Shown here: positions 1 through 10,285 of the stretch, piece after piece | Position numbering within the stretch: the first letter of the stretch is position 1 | How the letters are laid out: every line of letters starts with the position of its first letter | Source of the DNA: Porphyra umbilicalis | Taxonomy: Eukaryota > Rhodophyta > Bangiophyceae > Bangiales > Bangiaceae | NCBI GenBank assembly: GCA_002049455.2 | Contig: KV919194.1 | Span: 1 to 51,567, forward strand | Direction: 5' to 3' | DNA: 51,567 nucleotides | The notes under the pieces: model-generated | Told to the model about the DNA's origin: nothing | Database searches by the model: none | What the model saw: only the letters and a program-made list of their open reading frames with translations | Made by a program: the position numbers and the translations under genes

Positions 1-334
1 TCGGGATCGGCCAAAGTTCGGGAGACTGCACTAACTGTGCTTGCACGAATAGGACAGGTGGCTTGTTTGCCGATTCGATTGCACGCCTGCATGTGAATCT
101 CAAGGCGCCACTGCCGCTATCGCTTTTGCGGATATTCTTACCGGATAAAGCGGAGTGTCCCAAGTCCGATCTGAGTACTGTCCATTCTGGCACAAGGGCT
201 CCGATAAGGACGGCTCTACTCTTTTCCCTCCGAGTTGGGTACATTACGAGCTTCCAGCCTCAGCGCATATCCCGGATGGATACGAGTATCCTGTGCGGAT
301 ATATCCTCTAAGGATTTATCCTCACCAACCCCTG
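1..334. mobile_element. Right end of a hAT-like element inserted in the 5' LTR of element 1 (left end outside window)
   Basis: The 5' LTR of element 1 matches the 3' LTR only from position 335 on. The unmatched sequence before it ends in CCCCTG, the reverse complement of a hAT-type CAGGGG terminus. The next 8 bases, GTCATTAC, correspond to GTTATTAC at the same place in the intact 3' LTR (8174-8181), as expected of an 8-bp target duplication. The other end and duplication lie outside the window, so this is inferred. The first ~40 bases also resemble the right arm of the palindromic MITE at 9239-9407. No coding sequence was recognised. Confidence 0.45.
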
Positions 335-532
335 GTCATTACGGCGCCGGCCTTGCCCCGCGCCGCCCCGTCCTGCTTGCCATCTAAATATTGGCGTCCC
401 TCTCTCGAGTCCTAGCCTTTGCGCGCCATTGCGCCGTCTAGGTCCTCTTGGTAGGTAGACCCTTTGGGTCCTTTTCTTTTGTACTGTCAGTGTCGCTAGA
501 GGGTACTTGTTCGCGCCTTCTATGTTGCCACA
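335..532 (+). repeat. 5' LTR of element 1, 3' portion only
   Basis: This segment aligns almost base for base with 8174-8369, the 3' portion of the downstream LTR, with scattered substitutions and a 2-base indel. It ends in the canonical CA (GTTGCCACA). The start of the LTR is missing because another element occupies 1-334. Confidence 0.85.
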
Positions 533-534
533 CT

Positions 535-551
535 TGGTGGAGCAGCAGGGG
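535..551 (+). other. Primer-binding site of element 1
   Basis: TGGTGGAGCAGCAGGGG begins two bases after the LTR end and starts with TGG, as a tRNA 3'-CCA-complementary site should. The identical sequence follows the 5' LTR of element 2 (35320-35336). I could not assign the primer tRNA. Confidence 0.65.
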
Positions 552-773
552 AGAGGGCGTCGTCCCTTCTGAGGGACGCCTCTCCTCTCGCGAGCCCCGG
601 CGACAACGGTGCGGACGCCCCTGACGGTGCACTTGAAGTGACCACTCTGTGGTCCCGGTCACCCGGCGGCTGTTGTTGCAGGCTGGAGGAGTCGCTCGAC
701 GGTGCCCTACGGGCCGTGGCGCCGTCGTGTCCGGGTTCGCGCTATCTCTAGACATGAAGCCAACCCCTCTTCG

Positions 774-1969
774 ATGGCGAGCGGGGGTGCCGATATCCCG
801 CTCTTTGCCCCTCCTCATGATACGGGCACTGACGCTCGGCGTACTGCCGACGGGTCAGTCCCGGTTGATGCGACTCCCCCTCTTCCCCAAAATGCTTCGA
901 ATCTCCCCGAGCCAACCGCAGCGGCCACCGCCGCGGGCGGCTCGGGCGCTTCCCCTGGCAATGCTAGTCGTCGCGCGGAGCAATCGGCGGTCGCCGAGCT
1001 AGCGACGCTTGTGCATTCGTTGACTGCGTCCGTCCGGGAGCAACCTGCCGACGTTACAACGTTGCGCGACCAAACTGGGACGTTACCGTTATCGACGGCC
1101 AGTGGGCCCCGGCCCACTGACCCAACACCGGCAAGCACCCCGGCCCCGCGCGACCGGTCCCGGTCGCGCAGGTCCGCCGCCTCAACGTCACCGTTGGCCT
1201 CGCGGAGTGCGGGGGGGCGATCGGATCCCGACGCTTGTTCCTCTTGGTCTGCCAATGACAACGAGCCGCCACGAGACCCCAGCAGCAGCAGCAGCAGCGA
1301 CAGCACCTGCCCCTTGCGCCGCCGCGTTCGCTCGCGGCGCCGCACCCGCACGCGGGTCACAGATCGGACAGCTTCGACGCCAATGGCGGTCATCCCCTGG
1401 CCGCTCCCCTTGACGTCCAGGCATGGCCCGTTCTCGTCGCTGCTCGACTTTCGCCAGTACCTCGTCCGCAATGCGGATCCGACGTACGGCCGGTCGAAAG
1501 CAAGCCAGCTCCGCAGGCGCCACCGCCTGCTGGACGGTCTGTTCCACGGCCTCGCGCTCTTCGATGGCTCGAATCCGTTGGCCGTCCTGGCGCTCCTCAC
1601 TCGCTTCCGCACAGCCGCGGACGAAATGGATGTCACTCTTGGGAGGCCGCGTACCTCCTCGCCTACCGCATTGGCGGTGAGGCCAAGGACGACTTCGTCC
1701 AGGAAACAAATGGCCCACACGGCAGCGCCGTCGGTACCAGTTTCCCGCACACGATCAACTATCTGTTGACTCGTTATGCGCCCGAGGACGCCCTGCACTC
1801 CGCCGAAATTGCCCTCCGTACCGCGGAGCAGCGCCAAGACGAAGGCGAGCGCGCTCTCTATCAGCCGTTGATGCGGCTCGGCCGACAGCGCATGGGTATG
1901 TACGACCCGGGGCAGCTACGGTACCTGTTCGTGAAGGGGCTCCACCCCTCGGTACTGCCGGGAAACTAA
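774..1969 (+). pseudogene. gag of Ty3/gypsy-like element 1 (frameshifted)
   Basis: Structural capsid-like polyprotein of the retrotransposon. ATG 774 is the first in-frame Met before a low-complexity Ser/Pro/Arg-rich N-terminal half. The region translated from about 1430 (FSSLLDFRQYL, then LLDGLFHG and LLTRFRTAADE) aligns with the Gag core of element 2 (FKTLLDYRTYF, RLDGAFHG, LTTFRRACD). After about 1645 the homologous reading continues in another frame (EAAYLLAYRIGGEAKDDF) to the TAA at 1967-1969, so one frameshift has broken the gene. No CCHC zinc knuckle is visible, unlike element 2. The stop is preceded immediately by a slippery heptamer. Capsid homology rests on comparison with element 2 and on position. 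Confidence 0.7.
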
Positions 1970-2004
1970 CACGGGGCGTGCCGCTGGCGGCTCGGCCGCC
2001 CCGT
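1960..2004 (+). promoter_or_regulatory. Programmed -1 frameshift signal between gag and pol, element 1
   Basis: GGGAAAC at 1960-1966 is a canonical X XXY YYZ slippery heptamer in the gag frame (CCG GGA AAC TAA), directly before the gag stop. A -1 slip enters the pol frame. Four bases later an 8-bp perfect stem, ACGGGGCG (1971-1978) pairing with CGCCCCGT (1997-2004), encloses a small inner GCCG/CGGC hairpin. Heptamer, spacing, stem and required direction of shift all agree. Confidence 0.7.
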
Positions 2005-5000
2005 GCCGCCCCCAGCCCGCAGGGTCCGAAGATACGGGTACACCGTGTCTTGGCTCCGGTATACCGGCAGTATACCATCCCCGCGGCCCTCGGCTTTGAC
2101 GAGGCGCGGATGCGGCTGATGACACCGACCCTGGATACAGGCGCCGGGCCCTCGATCATTCGGGTGGACGCTCTGCCCAAGGGTTGGGAGCGGCGGTTGC
2201 ATCGACGCCCTCATTTGCCCCACATTGTGGACGTCAATCAAAACCCTATCTCCGCCCGAGGCATGATCACCCTGCGCCTGCGCTCCGGTGGCTTCGCCGC
2301 GGGCGTCGACTTTGTTGTCGTCCAGCGCCTTGCCGTACCCGTGCTGTTCGGCACCAGTTTCATCAACCGCCATGTCGAGGCACTCTACCCGCGCCGTCAA
2401 CGCGTCAGATGGTCCACCGATGCTTCGGTGCCCATCTTTTCGTGCACGGCACGCGGAAAGAGAGAACGCTGCCGATCCCCGAGGGATGCGACGGTACGCC
2501 TCGCGCAGCGGCGGGTACTGCCCCCGCGGACCCGTACGGCCATGCTGGTCACCGCCGACCTCGCTGGTCAGGTCCTAGTCGCGCCGTACAGCCGCCTTCA
2601 CAAGCACCACCGCTGTCAAACGGCGCGCGGCCTGGCCGTCGTTGTCCCGAGGCAACGCTTCAGCGTTGAAGTCGCTAACCTCAGCGACAAACCGGTCTGC
2701 CTCCGCAAGGGAACAATCATTGCTACCGTAAGCCCGGTCGACGATGTCGACTGCCTGCTCGTCACTGAAGACGCGGCATCGCCCGCTGCGGCCGTAAAAG
2801 CGGTGCTAGACCAAGTTGATCTCTCCGGAGTACCCTACCGGCTACTTCAGGATGTCCAGGCACTCATCCGCCGCCATGCGTATATGCTAGACGGGACGCT
2901 CGGTTCCATCGACGCCACCGTCCACCGCGTGGAGGTCCAACTCGGGACGAAGCCGATACGGCAGCAACCGTACCGCGCGGGTCACCATGCCCGTGACATG
3001 ATCCGTGACGAGGTCAATCGGATGCTGGAAGCCAAGGTCGTCCGACCAAGTACCAGTGAATGGGCAAGCCCTGTCGTTGTCGTCCCCCAGAAAGACGGGT
3101 CGCCACGCTTTTGCGTCGACTACCGTCGTCTCAATGCGGTGACCAAGAAGAACTCCTATCCAGGGGCTTTCATGAATAAATGGCACTCTGATATAATGGA
3201 TAGATATATTCGGATATACTCAGATTCAAAAATAACGAGCCCGATTTGACATACTCTTACCTGAATGGTACCGCCATTTACTGCCTCCGAAGAGGATAAA
3301 CGCAAGTCCAGTGACGTAGCCTGCGTGGGATGCAGGCATCCAACTATCTCAGCAAAATTCAATTGCCAGGTGCCTCACAATGCTCGAAGTCGGGACAAAA
3401 CACGCACGTACATGTTCAAAAAGTGCTGAACAGTAGTCAGCAAACTCAGGGCCGATCGGCGACAGTAAACAGTAGTGACAAACGCCGCGCGCGGCACCCC
3501 ATGGAAGTCCCACAATCATCAGAACGAGTTTCAAGACAAATGGCTAACCGAGGTACCAGAATAGACCACAAAGCCGAAGGCCCTTGCCTCATATTGAGTT
3601 TCCCATGCTCACTGCTGGTCACTGTCTGGCGTGGGCGGCGGTCACAACTTGCAGCACAACCTGCTCTCTGTTTTTACTTCGCAACACGCCTCGAAAGTAC
3701 ATCCTGTCGGACATTCTTGTTCAATAAACCTAAAATATTCTGCATAGAATCCGTATTCTCATTCATATCCTTCTTGTATCGGCTGCGGATATGTATCTTG
3801 TCCGTATTCAAGAAGTTGCGGCAAAAGTCGTATCTGATTGAAAAAATGCTGGTGATGAGTATATCTGAGTGGTCACAAATTTGGCAGATTCATAAGCCCC
3901 TGCTCCTATCCCATCCTGCGGATGAAGGATTGCATCGACTCGCTGGAAGACGCCCGCGTCTTCTCAACGCTCGACTGCAATGCCGAGTATTGGCAGATAC
4001 CCATGGCCCTGGACGACATCGACAAGACCGCTTTCACCTGCTACATGGGCACGTATGAGTACCTGAAGATTGCCTTTGGCCTCACCAACGCTCCCGCGAC
4101 CTTCCAACGTGCCCTCGACATCATCCTGTCCGGCATGACCTGGCAAACGTGTCTTGTCTACCTCGACGATGTCATCGTCTCCTCCGACACCCCGGAGAAC
4201 CACGTGAAAGCGCTCGACGAAGCCCTGACCCGCTTGGGTCAGGCCGGCGTCATGTTGAAGGCCAAGAAGTGCCAGTTCTTCCAGACGTCCGTCGAGAACC
4301 TCGGGCACATCATATCCCCCGGGGAGATGCGGGTGCACAACAAGAACCTGGAGGCGTGGCGAATGTGGGTCACCCGTTGACGAAGACGCAATTGCGTAGC
4401 TTCCTTGGCATGTGTATCGTGTACCGCCGCTTCGTCGCGAACTACGCACGGATCGCAGCGCCCCTGAACCAGCTGACGACCAAGGCGTACGGCGACACGC
4501 TCCCGACGTTCACCGAGACGCAGGCGGCAGCGTTTACGCGCCTACGCGACGCGCTGCTTTATCCCCCGGTCCTGGCGCTCCCCCGCCGCTGAGCGCCCGT
4601 CACCATCGACGTCGATGCGTGCGATACCCAGTTGGGTTGCACTCTGCTCCAAGAGCAGCAGGACGGCAAGCTGAAACCCGTGCGGTTCTACAGCCGCTCC
4701 CTGCAGCCAGAGCAACGCAACTATTCGGCCACCGAGAAGGAGTGTCTAGGCCTCGTCGGGGCCGTTCTCCACCTCCGACACTATGTGGAGGGCTCGCAGT
4801 TCACGGTGCTTTCCGACCACGAATGCCTCAGCTGGATCTACCGGTTGACGACAGCCACCAGTCGTCTGCTCCGTTGGCGCCTCCGTCTAGCGAAGTTCGC
4901 CTTCGAGGTGAAGTACAAGAATGAAGCGAACCACCACCTCCCCGATGTCCTGTCTCGCGTACCCACGACGGGTATGGACCAGAAGGAGCTGGACGACGAT

Positions 5001-5252
5001 ATCCCATGCTTCCTGCTGGCCCAGGTCGCAAGGGGCACGGACGCCAACAACTTCTCGGCGCCGGTACCGCCTCCCCCGACCACAGCGGAGGAGCTCCTTC
5101 GCGCACAAGGCGCGGTGCAACTCAACCCCCCCTATCCTACGTTCACGGTGGCAGGCCGCACCGCCTTCTCCACGCCGCCCGTGTGGCGCGTCGTGATCTT
5201 CCGCTTTGAGAAGGCCCACACCACACGGGTCAACGCCTGCGCCACCGCTTAG
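1966..5252 (+). pseudogene. pol of element 1: protease, reverse transcriptase, RNase H; integrase absent
   Basis: Reads in the -1 frame relative to gag. Aspartic protease: TLDTGAG near nucleotide 2130. The RT begins around 2990 (EVNRMLEAKVV, then RFCVDYRRLN) and is interrupted by a hAT MITE at 3161-3902. It resumes in the same frame with the RMKDCIDSLEDARVFSTLD block and the catalytic YLDD near 4160. A frameshift occurs around 4350. After LRSFLGMCIVYRRF an in-frame TGA lies at 4590-4592. RNase H follows (TIDVDACDTQLGCTLLQ, then ATEKECLG, then LSDHECLSWIYR). The ORF ends at TAG 5250-5252 with no H2C2, DDE integrase or chromodomain. It resembles the pol of element 2 throughout. The element could not move on its own. 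Confidence 0.85.
3161..3902. mobile_element. Non-autonomous hAT-type MITE inside the RT of element 1
   Basis: 742 bp, AT-richer than its surroundings. It is flanked by an exact 8-bp duplication CTCCTATC (3153-3160 and 3903-3910). The left terminus begins CAGGGGCTTTCATGAAT and the right, reverse-complemented, CAGGGGCTTATGAATC. Removing the element and one duplication restores the RT reading (KKNSYPILRMKD), so the insertion is unambiguous. No transposase ORF is visible. 742 + 8 = 750 bases, so the downstream frame is retained. Confidence 0.9.
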
Positions 5253-7673
5253 CGGTGCCGCTGTCGAGGACCCGTGGGCCGCTCGCCCCCCGACTCGTCG
5301 CTGTCGTCATAGACAAACCGCTCGGCGGCAGAGGCCACGCGGTCCGCTGCCCGCACTTCGTCCAGGATGCGATCTATGTCGTCCTCCATGTGCGTCGCGT
5401 GGCGGAATTCCATGACGACCTTGACGACGCCTTCCATCGCCTTCCCCATCGTGCGGTCGCTGGACGTCCGTAGAGACGCGTGCAGCCGGTCCATGCCACT
5501 GCGCAGCACCCGGCTGATGGCCAGGCGCACGGCGCCGGCCGGCGCGCCGCCTGCCGCGGCCAGGCGATTCACGGCCGCCGCCGACAGGTGCGCCTGGAGC
5601 GCGTCGTCTTCCGGCGCGATGGACCCCACGCGGTACTTCTTGTGGTGTGCCGCGTAGAAGGGGCTCCACCTCCTGCCCCTCGGACGGCCTCGGGCGCTTC
5701 CTCCGCGAGGTCCCCCCGCTCCGACGCTACCCGCTTGCCCCCGCCGTCGACCGGGCCGCTTCATCGGCACCGGCCGGCGACCGGCCGCGCCGCGCGTCGC
5801 CCGGTTGGGGCGCTGCCGGGCCGCCGTCCGCCCGCCCTGACGCTCCGGCGGACGCCTGCGGCTTCCGCCGGCGTGTCGACGCCGTTGGCGGTGTCCACGA
5901 CCGCGGGCTGCCACCCAATGATTCCCCCATCGCCGCCGCGCTACTCCATTTCGACGGCGCCGGCGGCGGCGTTGCCCGTCCAGGAGTTGGCCCGCGCCGA
6001 TGGCGTGGCGTCCCGCGTCCCGGCGGCGGTGTCCGCGTGCGTCGCGGCGGGGGCGTTGGCGACCGCGATCGGCGCGTCCCCGCACGCGGCCGATGAGGAG
6101 AAGTTGCCCGGCGCGACCCCGTTGCTCGACGTGACGACCCCCGACCGGGCAACCGCGTTCGCGTTGTCGACGCCGACGCAGACAGGGACCGCGACGGCAC
6201 CCACTGGGCATCGTCCCGGGCACGCCCCTTCGGCGACGACCACGACGGCGACACGGCCCGCCACGACGGCGATCCCGAGCTTGCCGCCGCCGGGTCTTCC
6301 CGGGCCGTGTCGATGCCTCCGCCCCGGGTGTGCTCCGCCCCCACGTCCCCGGCCGGCCCCGGCGGCCATCGCGTCGTGGGGCTCCGCGACGTCGCGCGAT
6401 CGGCCCGACTTGGGAAGTCGACGCCCTGAGCATCCAACGCTAGTCGAAACCCGTATGGGTTCGCCGCGTCGTCCGCCTCCGTCGGCAACGGCGTCTGCTC
6501 GAGCGGCAAACCCGCAGCCGACACCACGTCTCCCCATTTGGGGAGCAGCACCGCCATGCCTTGGAGCAGCCGCTGCAGCCGGGCGTGCTCGTCCGCACTC
6601 CCCTCCGCCATGTCGTCAAGCGGGAGGCCCTCCAGCCGGTGGAGAAGGGCTGGGGAGATGCGGTGGACCCGCCCGCCGACGAGGTCCGCCAGCAGCGCGA
6701 TGGCGGTGAGCTGCACGCGCTCCACCACGTACATGTCCCACAGGCAGCTGCGGTCATCCCCCATCATGCGGTCGTAATAGTACGACAGCACGGTGGGGTA
6801 CGCCACGTGCAGCCCCCGCGGCAGCTCCAACTCGCCCAGCGCCTCCGGCACGCGCAGCCAGCCGGCTCGGTTCCAGCCCTTGGCATGGTGGCCGGCCGTC
6901 ATCAGGTACGGGACGTCGTCGCCCTTGCGCGCCCGGACGTCGACCTCCTTCCGCGCTTGATTTGCAGCCATGCGGTCACCTTCTGCCAAAACTAGCGTCA
7001 GATCCCGCCCAACCCGCTCGGTTTTCGGCCACGAGCTGATGTCCGGTCGCTCATACGGCGGGACCGCCCGTGGCGCCGCCCCCGCGTCCACACGACGGGT
7101 GTTCTTGTCCGCCATCTCCCCGTAGTAGTACTCCGCCGCGTCCATCGCCTCCCGATGCTGCGCCTCGGCGGCCTGCACGTACTCGAGGTCCGCCGACGTC
7201 CGTAGATACGGAAGCGACAACTCTGTCAGGTACTCCACCGGCGGGGTCACCGCGTCCGGCATGAGGCACATGAGGCGGCCCCAGCAGTGCGCCACCCATG
7301 GCACCCACTCGCGGAGGACCGCCACGTTCTCGTTCACCCTCACGAAGGCATACAACGTCAGGACGAACCACGACGGCAATGCCGTCCCGAAGCGCGCCAC
7401 CTCGCGGCTGAAGCGCACGGCCAACTCGCCATCGCACCGCTGCGAGTGCACCTTGTGGATGCCGCCGTGCCAAAACGCCATGCGTACGCCGGCCTGCATG
7501 CGCTCGACCGCCGGCTGGTTCCGCGGGTCAGGCCCCGGCACCTGCACCTGCTCCGGCGCCTCGTCGTGGACCGCCAATACGCCCTCGGCGTATCGCCGCA
7601 GCCCCGCCCTCAACGCGTCCCGTAAGGGAGGCGCGATGGAGGCCATCGCCGCCGCTTCCCAGGTCGCCGCCAT
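5249..7673 (-). pseudogene. Antisense ORF between pol and 3' LTR of element 1, unknown function
   Basis: Runs opposite to the retrotransposon. The N-terminal part (ATG at 7673 down to about 6400) is one open frame of ordinary composition, with hydrophobic/aromatic stretches (FGTALPSWFVLTLYAF, VPWVAHCWGRLMCLMP) and VLSYYYDRMM. The middle is Pro/Arg/Ala-rich with competing frames, including a TAG around 5950, so frame changes are likely. The C-terminal stretch (about 5680-5249, another frame) is again protein-like: FYAAHHKKYRVG, then TMGKAMEGVVKVVMEFRHATHMEDDIDRI. Its TAA overlaps the pol TAG tail to tail at 5249-5252. I recognise no family. Antisense ORFs in this position are known in some plant Ty3/gypsy elements. 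Alternatively it is a captured host gene. Integrase is missing from the region it occupies. Confidence 0.5.
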
Positions 7674-8003
7674 CTGCCCAAGTCGGCAGCACGCCCACGC
7701 CGATGGCGTCCGAGCGTGCCGCCTCCGCCGCCGCCGACCGCGTCGTCGTCCCCGTGGTCGCCGTCCGCCGCCGGCGCCCCGCGTTCTTCAACGCTGCCCC
7801 CGCCTGTCCCCTCAAGGCGGTATGTCCGCCCCGCCGCCGCTCGCCGCCGCGCGCCGCCCGCGCGCGCGCCTCCACGCGGTCCGCGTCGCCTGGTGACCCC
7901 GCCCTGCGCCCTCGCGCTGGCGACGCCCCGCGGCTGCTCGGCCCGCGCGGCCCTGCATCCGTCTTTGCTGGCGGGTGACCGCCAGGTCTTGGCCCGAGGA
8001 GGG

Positions 8004-8369
8004 TGTTGCATTCGGCAGGGGCTAAGTCCAGTACTTATGCCCATACCAGGTCTTGCGCCCGTCTCTCCGCACTTCGGATTGCGGCCTGTGGGACGGCTGT
8101 CCCTTCCTAAGTAGCCCCCCTATTCGGGCCAGGGGTTACTCTTTCGTCTCTCTTTTTCGTCTGTTTTCTTCTTGTTATTACGGCGCCGGCCTTGCCCCGC
8201 GCCGCCCCGTCTTGCTTGACATCTAAATCTTGGCGTCCCTCTCGAGTCCTAGCCTTTGCGCGCCTTTGCGCCGTCTAGATCCTCTCGGTAGGTAGACCCT
8301 TTGGGTCCTTCTCTTTTGTACTGTCAGTGTCGCTATAGGGTATTTGGTCGCGCCTTCTTTGTTGCCACA
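8004..8369 (+). repeat. 3' LTR of element 1
   Basis: 366 bp, beginning TGTTGCATTC right after a purine-rich GAGGAGGG (polypurine tract candidate, 7996-8003) and ending GTTGCCACA. The last 196 bp match 335-532. The motif AGTAGCCCCC near its middle is also found in the element 2 LTR, suggesting related LTR families. Confidence 0.85.
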
Positions 8370-9238
8370 GCGGGTGTGGGCCCCGAGAGCAGGCACGGTT
8401 GGTTCACCTCCGAGGTGCCTCGCGAGCACTGCGAGAGAGGATGGAGTCGTCAGGAGAGTCCGCGGATAAGGCATTTACGCTAAACATGCATCTCGCTGCT
8501 GCTTTCGTTGGGTCTTAGCGTGTGGAGGCACTATGCGCTTGAACACTTGAACGCTTGAACAGACGCAGAGTGTGGACCCAAGCAGACAAACAGTCAAGCG
8601 AGAAGCGAGGGAGGCAGCTCGAGGTGTCTGATTATGTGAATGACGGTCGTGACCAGTCGATCCGTGCTCCGGCGCCTGCATCCTCTGCTGTCGGTCCCAC
8701 TCGGCCCGCCCCCCCACGCCGCCGGTCCACTCACAGATCGCAAACGAAACAAACGTGCGCATGGTGGCGGGACACACTCATTATGGATGCGATTGATACA
8801 AAACCGGCCAATGCAGCAGGCCGCGTGCAGCCTCTGTGCGTGCCTTGCGCGGGTGCACCGCTACATACCGCTCCTTTGAGTGCCGCGGCGGCGCGCCGGC
8901 GGCCAGCCGTGACCTGTATGCAGTTTACCTGTGCTCATAGTCAATTGCGACCGAGAGCTCCAGCTTCATTCCTTTACGCGCCTCACGAAATCCTCCAGGC
9001 GCCAGGCAGGCCTGCCTCGTCACACGGCTTTGATCGAGTGGCGCAGTCCAGGCATGCTCAGGATCGACCTGGCGCACCCAGACGCGTGACTGGTTTCAAC
9101 CAACCAGCGTTCGACAATGTTCGTCACAAACGCTATCACAAACGCCTGCCTTTGTCCCGGAACGGGCCTAAGAGAGCCAGGCTGCGCAGGGGAGCAGGCT
9201 GTGCTCGGACTCGAACTTGGATTGTCTCGGACGGGACG
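8370..9238. other. Intergenic, no gene recognised
   Basis: No convincing ORF was found. The only local structure is a short three-copy tandem of about 9 bases (TTGAACRCT-like) around 8542-8562. Confidence 0.5.
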
Positions 9239-9407
9239 TGTATTGCAGTCTTCCCGATTCTGGCCGATCCGGACAAGAACAACCTACAGTCCGCACAACT
9301 TCTAATTGGTCGAGAGGTCGTATCCGGCCGGATGGATGGCTGTCGTGCATCTGTTCTGCACAGTTGTTCTTGTCGGGATCGGCCAAAATCGGGGAGACTG
9401 CAATACA
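9239..9407. mobile_element. Palindromic MITE with ~45-bp terminal inverted repeats
   Basis: The left arm starts TGTATTGCAGTCTTCCCGAT and runs to AAGAACAAC. The right arm, read in reverse complement, starts TGTATTGCAGTCTCCCCGAT and runs to the same AAGAACAAC, with only a few mismatches over ~45 bp. About 75 bp separate the arms. TA dinucleotides sit at both ends, so a TA target site (Tc1/mariner-like) is possible. There is no coding capacity. The first ~40 bases of the window resemble the right arm, so this is a repeat family. Confidence 0.75.
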
Positions 9408-10277
9408 TTTGCTGAGATTCTGAAGCTGCTGAGTGGCCCGCTGTGCTACGCGCGTGACTGCTGCGAGGAAGCTGAGCTTCCTGTTGTATCACGAGATTGA
9501 GTTCATGATCCCAAATTGATGAAAATGCCAATTGCTGGACTTTGCCAAATAAGAGAAACTGCCTCGGAAAGTCTTTGGCACGAGCCTCCTGCCAGTATCT
9601 GCCGAGACATGGGTGCGTTTGGACTGGAGGGGGTGACGAAATCCTGGGTCACGCTTTCACCAAGTGCTGTTCTTCGATCTCGATATAGAAGCTCTTGAAA
9701 TGGCTGCTTGTGTGCAGAGGAGTGGACTCTGCCGAGCACTCGGGTACGGCGAACGACTGGCTCCATCTGTCGACTCTGTATTGTCCTCTCCAGTGAGCCT
9801 TCAAGCCAGACTTTGGCCACGTCAGGCAATATGTGACAGGCTCCCCGGCCTCCTCACTGTGTAAAGCAGCTGATCCTGCCGTACGATCACTGCCGTTGCC
9901 ATCCATGTGCGCATCTGCCGGTCGAGCTTGAGGATTGCCTTGGAGAGTCGAGAAGCCCGACACGAGGCCATTCCTGGGGAAGGCCCTGGAAATTTTGGAA
10001 ACACGACTCATGATGATTCTCAGGATCGGTCGAAACAGCAGTTCTGAGAACAGTTCTAGAGCGAGCGTGGACCGGACCAAGAAGGACCTGTGAGCCGCTC
10101 GCTGTACTATTCAGGAACGATTCTCTAATCAAGCGAAGCCAAATTGATGGCCTGTTTGGGAGCGAGTTTTGGTTCGATACACCATTTATTGGCACCTACT
10201 GTATGCCGTGAAGAGCTCATTATCTTATTCCTGACAACGCCATTTTTTCCCCGAGAATCTTTCACAAAGCACGGAGT
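9408..10277. other. Intergenic, no gene recognised
   Basis: AT-richer than the coding regions. ORFs here are short and low in protein character. Nothing supportable was seen. Confidence 0.5.
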
Positions 10278-10285
10278 GTTGTCAC

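Noticed and set aside
5249..7673. Reading the region between pol and 3' LTR of element 1 as an envelope gene
   Set aside because: The ORF is antisense, and I see no signal peptide, fusion segment or clear membrane anchor.
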